Source of the DNA: Flavobacteriales bacterium
Lineage (GTDB): Bacteria > Bacteroidota > Bacteroidia > Flavobacteriales > Schleiferiaceae
Direction: 5' to 3'
Assembly: GCA_017795025.1 (NCBI GenBank)
Contig: CP051243.1
Coordinates: 62,001 to 126,000, forward strand
Length of the DNA stretch: 64,000 bases
The first letter of the stretch is position 1. Every line of letters begins with the position of its first letter. The position numbers and the translations under genes are program-made. Positions 25,274 to 34,343 of this stretch are shown here, one piece after another. The notes under the pieces were generated by a model. That model made no database searches, was not told the DNA's origin, and saw only the letters and a list, made by a program, of their open reading frames with translations.

Positions 25274-25903
25274 TTATTTTTTCTTGTTGGATTTTCGCTT
25301 CGAGCGGTTATTGCGCTTCTTGTTGTACTTGTTGTGATTGGTGTTCTGGCCTTGAACCAGCTCCCGCTTTTCCGAAAGGTTGACCTCCGAAACGTCTAAT
25401 TTGTTATCTGACATTTCCTTGAGGTTGTTTAAAATCACCGCGTCATCTACATTGTCTTTATTCCAAAGCAGGTAATTCTTCTTCATGACATTACCAATGG
25501 CCTCGGTAAGGGCGGTTTTCTCTTCTCCCTCTTCCAAGTCTTTGGCGTAGGAAATCATTTTTAAGGTGATGTTCCCATAATGACGATAACGACGCGTGGT
25601 TTGAGGGTAGTCTACTGGTTGTGGTTTTTCCAATAAACTCTCCGGAGCAGGAGGGGGGTAAGGGGCATCTACATCTAATTTAAAATCAGACATGATATAG
25701 AGGTGGTCCCAAAGTTTGTGCTCAGGGTCATCATCCGTTTCATAAACCTGCGGGTTGAGGTTGGCGATGATGGCTATTAAGTTGCGTGCTTGTTTATTGC
25801 GATCCTCTCGATTTTCGATAGTTAAGAGGTAATCGACCATGCGTTGAACATTTCTCCCGTACTCGGGAATGATCATCCGCGGTCTGCTAGTATTGTACTC
25901 CAT
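25274..25903 (-). CDS. DUF4290 domain protein
   Basis: A 209-residue cytoplasmic protein of the Bacteroidota-restricted DUF4290 family. It opens MEYNTSRPRMIIPEYGRNVQRMVDYL, the usual family start, and is mostly helical to about residue 180. The tail is strongly basic (Asn/Lys/Arg-rich, HNKYNKKRNNRSKRKSNKKK) and could bind nucleic acid or the membrane surface. Function is unknown. Its constant position before murA in this lineage, with only four bases between, suggests a link to the cell envelope. It is the first gene of the murA-tlpA transcript. Confidence 0.85.
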   Translation of the reverse strand: MEYNTSRPRMIIPEYGRNVQRMVDYLLTIENREDRNKQARNLIAIIANLNPQVYETDDDPEHKLWDHLYIMSDFKLDVDAPYPPPAPESLLEKPQPVDYPQTTRRYRHYGNITLKMISYAKDLEEGEEKTALTEAIGNVMKKNYLLWNKDNVDDAVILNNLKEMSDNKLDVSEVNLSEKRELVQGQNTNHNKYNKKRNNRSKRKSNKKK

Positions 25904-25964
25904 AATAATATGCTGGCAATATAAAAAGTGATTGTCAGAGTATTGCCCTAAGTAGAATAAAAAG

Positions 25965-25972
25965 CAAATTTA
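25965..25972 (-). promoter_or_regulatory. -7 promoter box of the DUF4290-murA-tlpA operon
   Basis: TAAATTTG on the minus strand matches TAnnTTTG. It predicts a leader of about 55 nt before ATG 25903. No clear TTG is present at the standard -33 spacing. Confidence 0.4.
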
Positions 25973-26035
25973 ATTATTTGAATTAAAGAGGGCCCACCTC
26001 ACAGCGAGCAACCACATCACCATTCCACCAATCAT

Positions 26036-26067
26036 CCAATCCACGAATTTCCCAATCCACGAATTTC
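26036..26067. repeat. Two tandem 16-bp repeats in a CCA/ATC-rich stretch
   Basis: The unit CCAATCCACGAATTTC occurs twice head to tail (26036-26051, 26052-26067), followed by degenerate CCAAT/CACCA copies up to about 26105. The strand bias (almost no G on the plus strand) marks low-complexity intergenic DNA between two genes of the same strand. Confidence 0.75.
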
Positions 26068-26111
26068 CCAATTCACCACTTCACCAATCAACCACTCCAC
26101 CAATCTCCCAT

Positions 26112-27527
26112 CTACATATACCAAAGACCGAATTTTAGGCCTAATCCTATGCGGCTGTAGTAACCATTGTTAAAGGTGAGGGGGATTATATCAGAGTCTA
26201 CCGATCGATAAGCTTCACCACTAAACATTCCATAAGTATAGGACAGATGCAGATATTGAAACAAGGTAACGCCTACACCAAGGCCATAAAATCGGTTGGA
26301 GTAGTGATCACTAAATACATCTGGGAAGTTATGGCTCTTCTCTAGTTCTAATGCGGAATAGCCGTATTCGAATCCGAGCGATAAATCGTAACCATTATCA
26401 TTATAAAGGATAACATACTCGAGGCCACCAAAAACACTGTAGCCAGTGGGCTTAGTGATTGGGGAGGCGAGATAACTTGGGCTTAAGCCGCCACCAACAA
26501 AGAAGCCAAAATGGCCAAAGCCTAAACCTAGTTCTAAAGTGTTAAAGGCGACGGGGTAACGATCTTCTTCCACGGGATTTTCCAATTGCTCGCGCTGCCG
26601 CAAACTGTAGGCAAGGCGCATATACTCAAAGGATTCCATTTCGAGGAGGCCAATAAGACCGGCCCCAAGCAACTCTCCTCCGGCAGCGGCGGCAGCATCC
26701 ACAGATTCATTGAATTTTCTTTCGCGATCCGCTTCAATAGCCGCTTTGGTTTCACGCCTTAACTGTGCAGCACTTTTACCATCCGTAGAGCTACTGCTCG
26801 AAGAGGAACTGCTGCTCGAACTGGAAGAGCTTGAGCTTGTGCTGGAGGAATTATTCTTGTTTGAACTTCCAGAGCTTCCGGAGTTTGAGCTTTCGGTGCT
26901 GCTTGATGAGCTTTTTATGCTGAGACTTGGGCTATCCCCAATACTGATGCTTAAAGGGCCATTATATTGACGAAGTTCGGCCAATTCATCTTGCAGTTTT
27001 TGAATAGCGTTATTGTAATCAGACAAGGAGAGGTAAGGTTCTTGGAAATTGGCGCGATGTTCGGGTAATCGTGCTCGAAGACTTTGTAAGCTATTATAAA
27101 TTCCGGGCAAGCTTATTGCGTATTTTAGGGCGTTTTCTAAATGGGAAATGGCCTTCAGCTTATCGCCTTCGAAATTGTCGCTTTGGTCGAGACTATGTCT
27201 TATGCTTGTGTATTTATTATAGGCATCATTCTTTTTACCGGTTATGGTAATGAGTTCCCGATCCTTGGCCACTATTTGTTCGATGAGGCTCTCTAATTCT
27301 GATTCGTAAGATTTAATCTCTTTTGACAAGGAGCAAAGACAGCGCTTGTAGGGGGTTGGGTTCTCTGCGGCAATTTGACAAATACTCCTCGTGTCTCCAT
27401 CAATAGTTACACCTCGATCTTCTTCAGATTTAAGGTTTTTACATTTATCCCGGTCAGGGCTTGTCATGCGTTGCGCTTGCGCAGAAAGAAATAGCAGGCT
27501 AAAGGCAATAAGATATACAGTTCTCAT
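26112..27527 (-). CDS. Exported serine-rich protein with predicted C-terminal beta barrel
   Basis: A 471-residue protein of unknown function. A signal peptide (MRTVYLIAFSLLFLSAQAQ) leads to a Cys-containing helical N-terminal domain with coiled-coil character (about 65-200). A low-complexity serine linker follows with 17 consecutive serines encoded by all six serine codons (26787-26837), then an Ala-rich helix. The C-terminal 150 residues alternate Gly/aromatic strands (LGLGFGHFGFFVGGG, YSVFGGLEYV, LSLGFEYGY, FYGLGVGVTLF) and end in LGLKFGLWYM, like an outer-membrane barrel. It may be a surface protein whose helical domain is displayed through a Ser-rich spacer. Confidence 0.75.
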   Translation of the reverse strand: MRTVYLIAFSLLFLSAQAQRMTSPDRDKCKNLKSEEDRGVTIDGDTRSICQIAAENPTPYKRCLCSLSKEIKSYESELESLIEQIVAKDRELITITGKKNDAYNKYTSIRHSLDQSDNFEGDKLKAISHLENALKYAISLPGIYNSLQSLRARLPEHRANFQEPYLSLSDYNNAIQKLQDELAELRQYNGPLSISIGDSPSLSIKSSSSSTESSNSGSSGSSNKNNSSSTSSSSSSSSSSSSSSSSSTDGKSAAQLRRETKAAIEADRERKFNESVDAAAAAGGELLGAGLIGLLEMESFEYMRLAYSLRQREQLENPVEEDRYPVAFNTLELGLGFGHFGFFVGGGLSPSYLASPITKPTGYSVFGGLEYVILYNDNGYDLSLGFEYGYSALELEKSHNFPDVFSDHYSNRFYGLGVGVTLFQYLHLSYTYGMFSGEAYRSVDSDIIPLTFNNGYYSRIGLGLKFGLWYM

Positions 27528-27607
27528 TGTTTAGTGGGATTGGTTGCACCTAAGTTAAGGAAAACTGCAAATGTGTGTTTATGGAGGAAACAAGCCCTTA
27601 ATTCACC

Positions 27608-27645
27608 CATCTCACCTCTCACATCTCACCTCTCACATCTCCTCT
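27608..27645. repeat. 14-bp tandem repeat at the helicase 3' end
   Basis: The unit CATCTCACCTCTCA is present twice exactly (27608-27621, 27622-27635) and then as a 10-bp partial copy that enters the stop codon of the helicase gene (27644-27646). It is purine-free on the plus strand except for A, like the repeat at 26036. Confidence 0.75.
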
Positions 27646-29986
27646 AAAGCTTCTCCAATTTCGCGAATTTCAGCAGCAGCTTCTTTTCGCCTACATTTTG
27701 AAAGTTGATAATGGCTTTTTTATTGGCACCATTGCCTTCCATGGCCTTAATTTCTCCAATACCAAATCGAGGGTGTTTAACGCCTTGGCCAGCGGAAAGG
27801 TCGCTGTGGATTTCGAAATTACCCGAAAGCTCATTTTGAGGGTTTAAGCGTTTCATGCCTGCAGGTGGACGAGCAGGGCTTCGAGGGGCATTGCGCTGTG
27901 GCCGCGGACTGCGCGAATTATCACTGCTTCCAGAAGGACTGCGTGATCCACCACTCGGGCGCTTCTGGCGAAAGCCATGTAGTTCTTCAGGAGATAAGAA
28001 GGGGCTAAATTCTGGAATGCTTTGGTTGAGGTATTTATCGTCGATCTCCTCAATAAAACGAGAAGGTTCACAGTCTACTAGTTTCCCCCAACGGTAACGC
28101 ATCTGCGCAAAGCTCAAAAAGGCCTGCTGTTCCGCACGGGTAAGCGCCACATAAAAGAGTCGTCGTTCTTCTTCAAGGTCGGCGCGACTATTTACGGTCA
28201 TCATGCTGGGGAAGAGGTTTTCCTCTAGCCCTACAATAAAGACCACGGGAAACTCCAAACCTTTGGCAAGGTGAATAGTCATCAGGGAGACCTTATTACG
28301 GTCATTAGGATCGTCTTTATCCTGGTCGGTGAGCAGAGCTACATCCTGCATGAAGGCTTCGAGCTTAGGGTTGCCATCTTCAATTTCGGCCTGACCTTCG
28401 ACAAACTCCTTAACCGAGTTGAGGAGTTCTTCAATATTCTCGACCCGACTAACACCTTCTGGCGTTTTGTCTTCGCCCAAGCTGCGCATCAGGCCTGAAG
28501 TTTTGGAGATGTGGTTAACCACCTCAAAGGCATCTGATTTTTCAGCTAGTATTTGATAGCTATTGATTTTCGTAACAAAGTCTTTGAGTTTATTTACCGC
28601 TCCTCGATTGATGCCCAAGTCGGGGAAGAAATCGATATTTTCCAATACCTCCCAAATGGCGCGATTTTCTTGATTGGCTTTTACGGTTAACTTTTCGACC
28701 GTAGTATCCCCAATTCCGCGCTTAGGATAGTTGATTACTCTGCGAAGGGCCTCTTCGTCTTTAGGGTTGATGGATAGGCGACAATAGGCGAGTAAATCTT
28801 TTACCTCCTTACGTTGGTAAAAAGAGAGGCCGCCGTAAATACGGTAGGGGATATTCTTACGGCGCAGATTATCTTCCATCGCCCTACTTTGGGCATTAGT
28901 CCTATATAATATGGCAAAGTCGGAGTATTCCCTTTGCTCATTCATTTGCTTTTCGAAGATGGTGCGGGCTACCCAGGCACCTTCATCCGAGTCGCTAACC
29001 GTTTTATGAACGGTAATTTGTTCACCGCCATCATTTTCGGTAAAAACGTTTTTGGGGAGTTGGTTTTTGTTTTTCTCAATCAAACTATTGGCGGCGCCTA
29101 CAATGTTCTTGGTACTACGGTAATTTTGCTCCAGTTTATACACTTGAACATTATCGTAATCGCGCTGGAAATTGAGAATATTTTGAATGTTCGCCCCGCG
29201 AAAGGCGTAGATACTTTGAGCATCGTCGCCCACCACACATATGTTTTGAAAGCGGTTGGCTAGGGCTTTAACGATTAAATATTGCGCGTGATTGGTATCC
29301 TGATACTCATCTACTAATATGTAGCGGAAGCGATCCTGATATTTGGCCAATACATCCGGGAAGTTGCGCAAGAGTAAATAGGTATTGAGAAGGATATCAT
29401 CAAAATCCATAGCGCCAGCCCGGAAGTTCTTCTCGTTGTAAGCGTTAAACACATCTCCTAACTGAGGCATACGTGCCGCTGCATCTTGTTCTTGCAAGTC
29501 GGGGCTATTAAAATATTCCCTTGGGGTGATAAGCCCATTTTTAAATGCGGAAATGCGTCGCGCTACATTCCCCGTTTTGTAAATGTCTTTGTCGAGGTTT
29601 AATTCCTTTATAACATTGTTGATGGCCTTTTTACTGTCTTCCGAATCGTAAATGGTAAAGTTGGAAGGATAGCCTAACAGGTGACCTTCTACTCGAAGGA
29701 TGCGCGCAAAAACCGAGTGAAAGGTGCCCATCCAAATGTTTTTCGCTTCCGATGGTCCCACGATTTTACCAATCCGTTCTTTCATTTCCCGAGCGGCCTT
29801 ATTGGTAAAGGTGAGGGAGAGTATATTAAATGGATCCACGGCTTTATTGGCCATTAGGTAAGCAATGCGCATGGTGAGTACTCGCGTTTTGCCGGAGCCG
29901 GCGCCAGCAATAACCATGATTGGTCCTTCGGTAGCTTCAACGGCTGCGCGTTGCGGTGGATTGAGTCCTTCGAGAAAGTCGGTCAC
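27644..29986 (-). CDS. UvrD/PcrA-type superfamily 1 DNA helicase
   Basis: A 780-residue 3'-5' DNA helicase for repair and removal of recombination intermediates. Motif I AGAGSGKTRVL (near 27), motif II YILVDEYQDTNHAQY, motif III VVGDDAQSIYAFRGA, motif IV QNYRST, motif V LMTIHLAKGLEFPVVF and motif VI LFYVALTRAEQ are all visible. An Arg/Ser/Pro-rich linker follows, and then the C-terminal Tudor-like domain GQGVKHPRFGIGEI that binds RNA polymerase in PcrA. I chose GTG 29986 (product begins MTDFLEGLNPPQR) over an upstream TTG at 30010, because the family starts there. Confidence 0.94.
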   Translation of the reverse strand: MTDFLEGLNPPQRAAVEATEGPIMVIAGAGSGKTRVLTMRIAYLMANKAVDPFNILSLTFTNKAAREMKERIGKIVGPSEAKNIWMGTFHSVFARILRVEGHLLGYPSNFTIYDSEDSKKAINNVIKELNLDKDIYKTGNVARRISAFKNGLITPREYFNSPDLQEQDAAARMPQLGDVFNAYNEKNFRAGAMDFDDILLNTYLLLRNFPDVLAKYQDRFRYILVDEYQDTNHAQYLIVKALANRFQNICVVGDDAQSIYAFRGANIQNILNFQRDYDNVQVYKLEQNYRSTKNIVGAANSLIEKNKNQLPKNVFTENDGGEQITVHKTVSDSDEGAWVARTIFEKQMNEQREYSDFAILYRTNAQSRAMEDNLRRKNIPYRIYGGLSFYQRKEVKDLLAYCRLSINPKDEEALRRVINYPKRGIGDTTVEKLTVKANQENRAIWEVLENIDFFPDLGINRGAVNKLKDFVTKINSYQILAEKSDAFEVVNHISKTSGLMRSLGEDKTPEGVSRVENIEELLNSVKEFVEGQAEIEDGNPKLEAFMQDVALLTDQDKDDPNDRNKVSLMTIHLAKGLEFPVVFIVGLEENLFPSMMTVNSRADLEEERRLFYVALTRAEQQAFLSFAQMRYRWGKLVDCEPSRFIEEIDDKYLNQSIPEFSPFLSPEELHGFRQKRPSGGSRSPSGSSDNSRSPRPQRNAPRSPARPPAGMKRLNPQNELSGNFEIHSDLSAGQGVKHPRFGIGEIKAMEGNGANKKAIINFQNVGEKKLLLKFAKLEKL

Positions 29987-30278
29987 GAAATTTATTTTTT
30001 GAAAAGGCAAAGGTGCTTAATCCTAATAAGAACTGAAAGGGGAGAAAGTTTGCCGCTTTGGGTATTTATCAAGAATTGTGGATGACTATTTTGTTTTCGT
30101 TCGGGATGATAGAATCTGGAAATACGCCAGTCAATTGGTGATTAAGGGCTTCAATTCTTATTTGAAATGGGAAGTAAAATAGGATTTTTGTTCTCCTCTC
30201 GCGATCAGGGAGATAGCCGAAAATACAGCACGTTTTAAAGCAGTCTAAAAAAACCCTAAAACATTTTTTATCAGGGGC

Positions 30279-30308
30279 TTGCTACGTTGTTGAATTGTTC
30301 TACATTTG
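30279..30308 (+). promoter_or_regulatory. Promoter of the str-S10-spc-alpha cluster
   Basis: TTG (30279-30281), 19-bp spacer, TACATTTG (30301-30308). Both boxes and the spacing match the Bacteroidota housekeeping promoter (TTG-N19-TAnnTTTG). The start site should fall at about 30313, so the leader before rpsL is about 50 nt. Confidence 0.75.
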
Positions 30309-30312
30309 CAGT

Positions 30313-30328
30313 CCCCAAAAAACTGGGG
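30313..30328 (+). promoter_or_regulatory. Leader hairpin upstream of rpsL
   Basis: CCCCA (30313-30317) / TGGGG (30324-30328) with a 6-nt loop lies at the very 5' end of the predicted mRNA. It may protect the transcript from decay or act in autoregulation. No T-tract directly follows, so it is not a complete terminator. Confidence 0.4.
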
Positions 30329-30365
30329 TAGATAATTTTTGTAAATCGCTTATTAATAAAGGTGT

Positions 30366-30746
30366 ATGCCAACGATTCAACAGTTAGTACGGAAAGGTCG
30401 TACTAAGATTACGAAGAAGAGTAAGTCTGCAGCCTTGCAGTCTTCACCACAGCGTCGTGGAGTATGTACGCGTGTGTATACCACCACTCCAAAGAAGCCT
30501 AACTCAGCCATGCGTAAAGTAGCGCGTGTACGCTTAACCAACGGAAATGAGGTGAATGCCTACATTCCGGGTGAGGGTCACAACCTACAGGAGCACAGCA
30601 TTGTGTTGGTGCGCGGGGGTCGTGTGAAAGACTTGCCAGGTGTGCGTTACCACATTGTGCGCGGTGCTTTAGATACCGCAGGTGTTAATGGTCGAATGCA
30701 GCGTCGTTCTAAGTACGGTGCTAAACGTCCTAAAGACAAGAAATAA
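30366..30746 (+). CDS. rpsL: 30S ribosomal protein S12
   Basis: S12 lies at the decoding centre of the small subunit and controls accuracy. The 126-residue protein has the conserved segment [18 protein letters not shown] near 40-57 and [16 protein letters not shown] near 85-100. The lysines whose mutation gives streptomycin resistance (in TPKKPNS and RVKDLPG) are wild type, as is the aspartate methylthiolated by RimO in other bacteria. It is the first gene of the cluster, behind a strong promoter and short leader hairpin. An ATG at 30366 is the standard start. Confidence 0.98.
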   Translation: MPTIQQLVRKGRTKITKKSKSAALQSSPQRRGVCTRVYTTTPKKPNSAMRKVARVRLTNGNEVNAYIPGEGHNLQEHSIVLVRGGRVKDLPGVRYHIVRGALDTAGVNGRMQRRSKYGAKRPKDKK

Positions 30747-30768
30747 TCCTCCAAACAGGTATTAAGAC

Positions 30769-31242
30769 ATGAGAAAGGCAAGAGCTAAAAAAAGACCATT
30801 ATTACCAGATCCCAAATTTGGGGAGCCATTGGTAACTCGTTTTGTAAATATGATGATGCTTGATGGTAAGAAGAGTACTTCTTATCGCATTTTCTATGAT
30901 GCCATTGATATTGTTTCCGAGAAAACCGGAGAAGGTAATGGTTTAGAATTATGGAAAGAAGCCCTTAATAATGTGATGCCTCACGTAGAAGTACGTTCTA
31001 AGCGTGTGGGTGGTGCTACTTTCCAAATCCCGGTTCAGATTCGTCCAGACCGTAAGATTTCGGTAGCTATGAAGTGGTTAATCTCTTATGCTCGTAAGCG
31101 TAATGAGAAAGCTATGGCGAACCGGCTAGCAGCCGAAATTATGGCGGCAGCAAAAGAAGAAGGCGCAGCAGTTAAGAAGCGTCTGGATACGCATAAAATG
31201 GCGGAAGCGAATAAAGCTTTTGCTCACTTTGGTAGATTCTAA
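30769..31242 (+). CDS. rpsG: 30S ribosomal protein S7
   Basis: A primary 16S rRNA binder that organises the head of the 30S subunit. The 157-residue product has the usual bacterial length and the signatures [40 protein letters not shown] and the C-terminal [14 protein letters not shown]. It is 22 bp downstream of rpsL and 25 bp upstream of fusA. In E. coli S7 represses its own str operon; whether that holds here is unknown. Confidence 0.98.
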   Translation: MRKARAKKRPLLPDPKFGEPLVTRFVNMMMLDGKKSTSYRIFYDAIDIVSEKTGEGNGLELWKEALNNVMPHVEVRSKRVGGATFQIPVQIRPDRKISVAMKWLISYARKRNEKAMANRLAAEIMAAAKEEGAAVKKRLDTHKMAEANKAFAHFGRF

Positions 31243-31267
31243 TCCCTATAAATAGGAAAGATAAATC

Positions 31268-33370
31268 ATGGCAAAAAGAGATTTAAAATACACTCGAAAC
31301 ATTGGTATCGCGGCCCACATTGATGCGGGTAAGACGACTACCACTGAGCGTATCCTTTACTACGGTGGTGTGAGCCACAAAATTGGTGAGGTTCACGATG
31401 GAGCCGCAACCATGGACTGGATGGAGCAAGAGCAAGAGCGTGGTATTACCATTACCTCTGCCGCTACCACCCTTAGCTGGCCTTACCGTGGTGATAACTA
31501 CCATATTAATATTATTGACACCCCCGGACACGTTGACTTTACCGTTGAGGTAAACCGTTCATTGCGTGTATTAGACGGTTTGGTGTTTTTATTCTCTGCA
31601 GTTGATGGTGTTGAGCCACAATCAGAAACCAACTGGCGTTTAGCAAATAATTATAACGTTCCCCGTATTGGTTTTGTAAATAAAATGGACCGTCAGGGTG
31701 CCGACTTCCTTAACGTTTGTAACCAGGTGAAGGAAATGTTAGGTAGCCACGCTTTACCTCTTCAGTTGCCAATTGGTGCTGAGGCGGACTTTAAAGGTGT
31801 GGTTGACTTGATCAACTTCCGTGGTATTGTATGGAACGAAGAGGATATGGGAATGACCTTTGAGGAGGTTGAAATTCCAGCCGACATGTTAGACGAGGCT
31901 ACTGAGTACCGCGAGAAATTACTCGAGGCGGTAGCTGAGTTTGACGATACCTTGATGGAGAAGTATTTCGAAGATCCAGAATCTTTGACCGAGCGTGAAA
32001 TCTTAGACGCCTTGCGTGAAGCGACTATCGCTAACAAGGTGATTCCTATGATGGCGGGTTCTGCCTTTAAAAATAAAGGTGTTCAAGCGATGCTCGATAT
32101 GGTAATGGAACTAATGCCTGCTCCAGTTGATATTGAAGCGATTGTAGGTACTAATCCTGATACTGGTGCTGAAGAAAAGCGTAAGCCTTCTTATGATGAG
32201 CCATTCAGTGCACTAGCATTTAAAATTGCTACCGATCCTTTCGTAGGTCGTTTGTGCTTTACTCGTGCTTATTCAGGAGTGCTTCCTTCTGGTTCTTATG
32301 TTAAGAACACTCGTACTGGTAAGAAAGAGCGTATCTCTCGTATCTTCCAGATGCACTCTAACAAGCAAAATCAGATTGATCAATTAGGAGCTGGTGATAT
32401 CGGTGCCTTGGTTGGTTTTAAAGATATTAAGACCGGTGATACCCTTTGTGCTGAAGATTCACCGATCGTATTGGAATCTATGGACTTCCCAGAGCCAGTA
32501 ATTGGTTTAGCGGTTGAGCCTAAATCTAAAGCCGATGTAGATAAGTTGGGTATGGCCCTAGCTAAATTGGCAGAAGAGGATCCAACCTTCCGTGTTCACA
32601 CTGATGAGGATACTGGTCAAACAGTTATCTCCGGAATGGGTGAGCTTCACTTAGACATTATTATCGACCGTTTACGTCGTGAGTTTAAAGTAGAAGTGAA
32701 TCAAGGAGCACCTCAGGTTTCTTACAAAGAAGCAATTGCTGGAACCGTAGATCACCGCGAGGTTTACAAGAAACAAACTGGTGGTCGTGGTAAGTTTGCG
32801 GATATCATCGTAACTATCGAGCCTAGTGATAGTGAAGAGCCAGGTTTAATCTTTGTAAATGAGGTTAAAGGTGGTAACGTTCCTAAAGAATTTATTCCTT
32901 CTGTAGAGAAAGGATTTAAAGATGCCATGGGCACGGGTGTTTTAGCCGGATATCCTATGGATAGCTTAAAGGTTACCCTTAAGGATGGATCTTTCCACCC
33001 TGTGGATTCGGATCAGCTTTCTTTTGAGGTTGCTGCGAAGATGGCTTTCCGTAATGCCGTTCCTAAAGCAAGCCCAGCCTTATTAGAGCCTATTATGAAG
33101 TTGGAGGTACTTACTCCAGAGGAGTATATGGGTGATATCGTAGGTGACTTAAACCGTCGTCGCGGTGTTGTTGAAGGTATGGGTGACCGTAACAATTCAA
33201 AAGCAATCAAAGCTAAAGTGCCTTTATCTGAGATGTTTGGTTACGTAACTGATTTACGTACCAACTCTTCGGGTCGTGCAACTTCTACCATGGAATTCTC
33301 GCATTTCGCAGAAGCTCCTAAGAACATCGCCGAAGAGGTAATTGCAAGCGTTAAGGGTAACAAAGAATAA
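31268..33370 (+). CDS. fusA: Translation elongation factor G
   Basis: The GTPase that drives tRNA-mRNA translocation. The 700-residue protein has G1 [13 protein letters not shown] near 18-30, the G3 box DTPGH near 84-88, and G4 NKMD near 138-141, followed by domains II-V ending in the region GFGYVTDLR-type block ([17 protein letters not shown]). The intact G domain and normal length show the translocating form. tuf does not follow, unlike in Proteobacteria; rpsJ comes next after 11 bp, as usual in Bacteroidota. Confidence 0.98.
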   Translation: MAKRDLKYTRNIGIAAHIDAGKTTTTERILYYGGVSHKIGEVHDGAATMDWMEQEQERGITITSAATTLSWPYRGDNYHINIIDTPGHVDFTVEVNRSLRVLDGLVFLFSAVDGVEPQSETNWRLANNYNVPRIGFVNKMDRQGADFLNVCNQVKEMLGSHALPLQLPIGAEADFKGVVDLINFRGIVWNEEDMGMTFEEVEIPADMLDEATEYREKLLEAVAEFDDTLMEKYFEDPESLTEREILDALREATIANKVIPMMAGSAFKNKGVQAMLDMVMELMPAPVDIEAIVGTNPDTGAEEKRKPSYDEPFSALAFKIATDPFVGRLCFTRAYSGVLPSGSYVKNTRTGKKERISRIFQMHSNKQNQIDQLGAGDIGALVGFKDIKTGDTLCAEDSPIVLESMDFPEPVIGLAVEPKSKADVDKLGMALAKLAEEDPTFRVHTDEDTGQTVISGMGELHLDIIIDRLRREFKVEVNQGAPQVSYKEAIAGTVDHREVYKKQTGGRGKFADIIVTIEPSDSEEPGLIFVNEVKGGNVPKEFIPSVEKGFKDAMGTGVLAGYPMDSLKVTLKDGSFHPVDSDQLSFEVAAKMAFRNAVPKASPALLEPIMKLEVLTPEEYMGDIVGDLNRRRGVVEGMGDRNNSKAIKAKVPLSEMFGYVTDLRTNSSGRATSTMEFSHFAEAPKNIAEEVIASVKGNKE

Positions 33371-33381
33371 GTATTAGTAAG

Positions 33382-33687
33382 ATGAGTCAGAAAATCCGCA
33401 TTAAGCTTAAGTCTTACGACCACAATTTGGTTGACAAGAGTGCTGAGAAAATCGTAAAGACTGTAAAGAGTACCGGTGCGATCGTTAACGGACCTATTCC
33501 GTTACCGACCAACAAGCGTATCTACACAGTATTGCGTTCACCTCACGTGAATAAGAAATCACGTGAGCAGTTCCAGCTTTCTTCATTCAAAAGATTATTG
33601 GATATCTACAGTTCTTCATCCAAGACTATCGATGCCTTGATGAAGTTGGAGTTACCCAGTGGAGTGGAAGTAGAGATTAAAGTCTGA
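33382..33687 (+). CDS. rpsJ: 30S ribosomal protein S10
   Basis: A head protein of the 30S subunit that also serves as NusE in antitermination complexes. The 101-residue protein shows [20 protein letters not shown], the loop [28 protein letters not shown] that inserts into 16S rRNA, and the C-terminal SGVEVEIKV. It is the first gene of the S10 block. Its ATG lies 11 bp after the fusA stop. Confidence 0.98.
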   Translation: MSQKIRIKLKSYDHNLVDKSAEKIVKTVKSTGAIVNGPIPLPTNKRIYTVLRSPHVNKKSREQFQLSSFKRLLDIYSSSSKTIDALMKLELPSGVEVEIKV

Positions 33688-33719
33688 GTTTAAAGTATTA
33701 ACTATAAATAGATTGTCAA

Positions 33720-34343
33720 ATGCCTGGAATGATCGGTAAAAAGATCGGGATGACAAGCCTCTTTGACGAAAACGGTAAAAACTTACCGTGTACCGTCATC
33801 GAAGTGGAGCCCAACGTGGTAACCCAGATCAAGACCGCTGAAAAAGACGGTTACGAAGCTGTACAGTTAGCGTATGGCGAGCAAAAAGAAAGTAGAGTGC
33901 CTTCTGCAATGCAGGGTCACTTCAAGAAAGCCGGAGTTAGTCCTCGTAAAAAGGTTAAGGAATTCGAAAACAACTTTAGCATTGAGCTAAAGGAAGGTGT
34001 TTCGGTTGCTGTTAATGACTTTGTTGCCGAAGGACAATTCGTAGATATCTCCGGGGTATCCAAAGGAAAAGGATTTCAGGGTGTTGTAAAGCGTCATGGT
34101 TTCGGTGGTGTAGGTCAAGCTACTCACGGTCAGCATAACCGTTTACGTGCGCCTGGTTCTATTGGTGCCGGTTCAGATCCTTCACGTGTATTCAAGGGAA
34201 TGCGAATGGCCGGCCGTATGGGTGGTGCCATGACCATGGTTGAAAACTTGAAGGTATTGAAGGTGGATGCCGAGAAAAACCTTTTGGTTGTTAAAGGGTC
34301 CGTACCCGGTCCTAAAAACTCAATCCTAATTATCACCAAGTAA
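33720..34343 (+). CDS. rplC: 50S ribosomal protein L3
   Basis: An early-assembly 23S rRNA binder close to the peptidyl transferase centre. The 207-residue protein starts [19 protein letters not shown] and carries the long loop [20 protein letters not shown] plus [17 protein letters not shown] that reaches into the core. The loop contains the glutamine which is methylated in E. coli L3. The stop codon overlaps the rplD start by one base. Confidence 0.97.
   Translation: MPGMIGKKIGMTSLFDENGKNLPCTVIEVEPNVVTQIKTAEKDGYEAVQLAYGEQKESRVPSAMQGHFKKAGVSPRKKVKEFENNFSIELKEGVSVAVNDFVAEGQFVDISGVSKGKGFQGVVKRHGFGGVGQATHGQHNRLRAPGSIGAGSDPSRVFKGMRMAGRMGGAMTMVENLKVLKVDAEKNLLVVKGSVPGPKNSILIITK

Larger units (their letters stand above)
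29987..30365. other. Divergent intergenic region between helicase and rpsL
   Basis: A 379-bp gap with no ORF worth calling. It holds the upstream region of the helicase gene at its left end; the minus-strand box CACCTTTG at 30007-30014 is one mismatch from TAnnTTTG. At its right end is the promoter and hairpin leader of the ribosomal cluster. The middle (30020-30240) shows no repeats, hairpins or RNA gene that I can recognise. Confidence 0.6.

Noticed and set aside
26036-26105. Integron or transposon end repeats
   Set aside because: The repeats are direct, short and G-poor, without inverted ends or a nearby recombinase.
26710-26970. Leu/Glu-rich plus-strand ORF opposite the serine-rich gene
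   Set aside because: It is the antisense of the poly-serine segment. The minus-strand frame has a signal peptide and a barrel-like domain, and the plus frame has neither.
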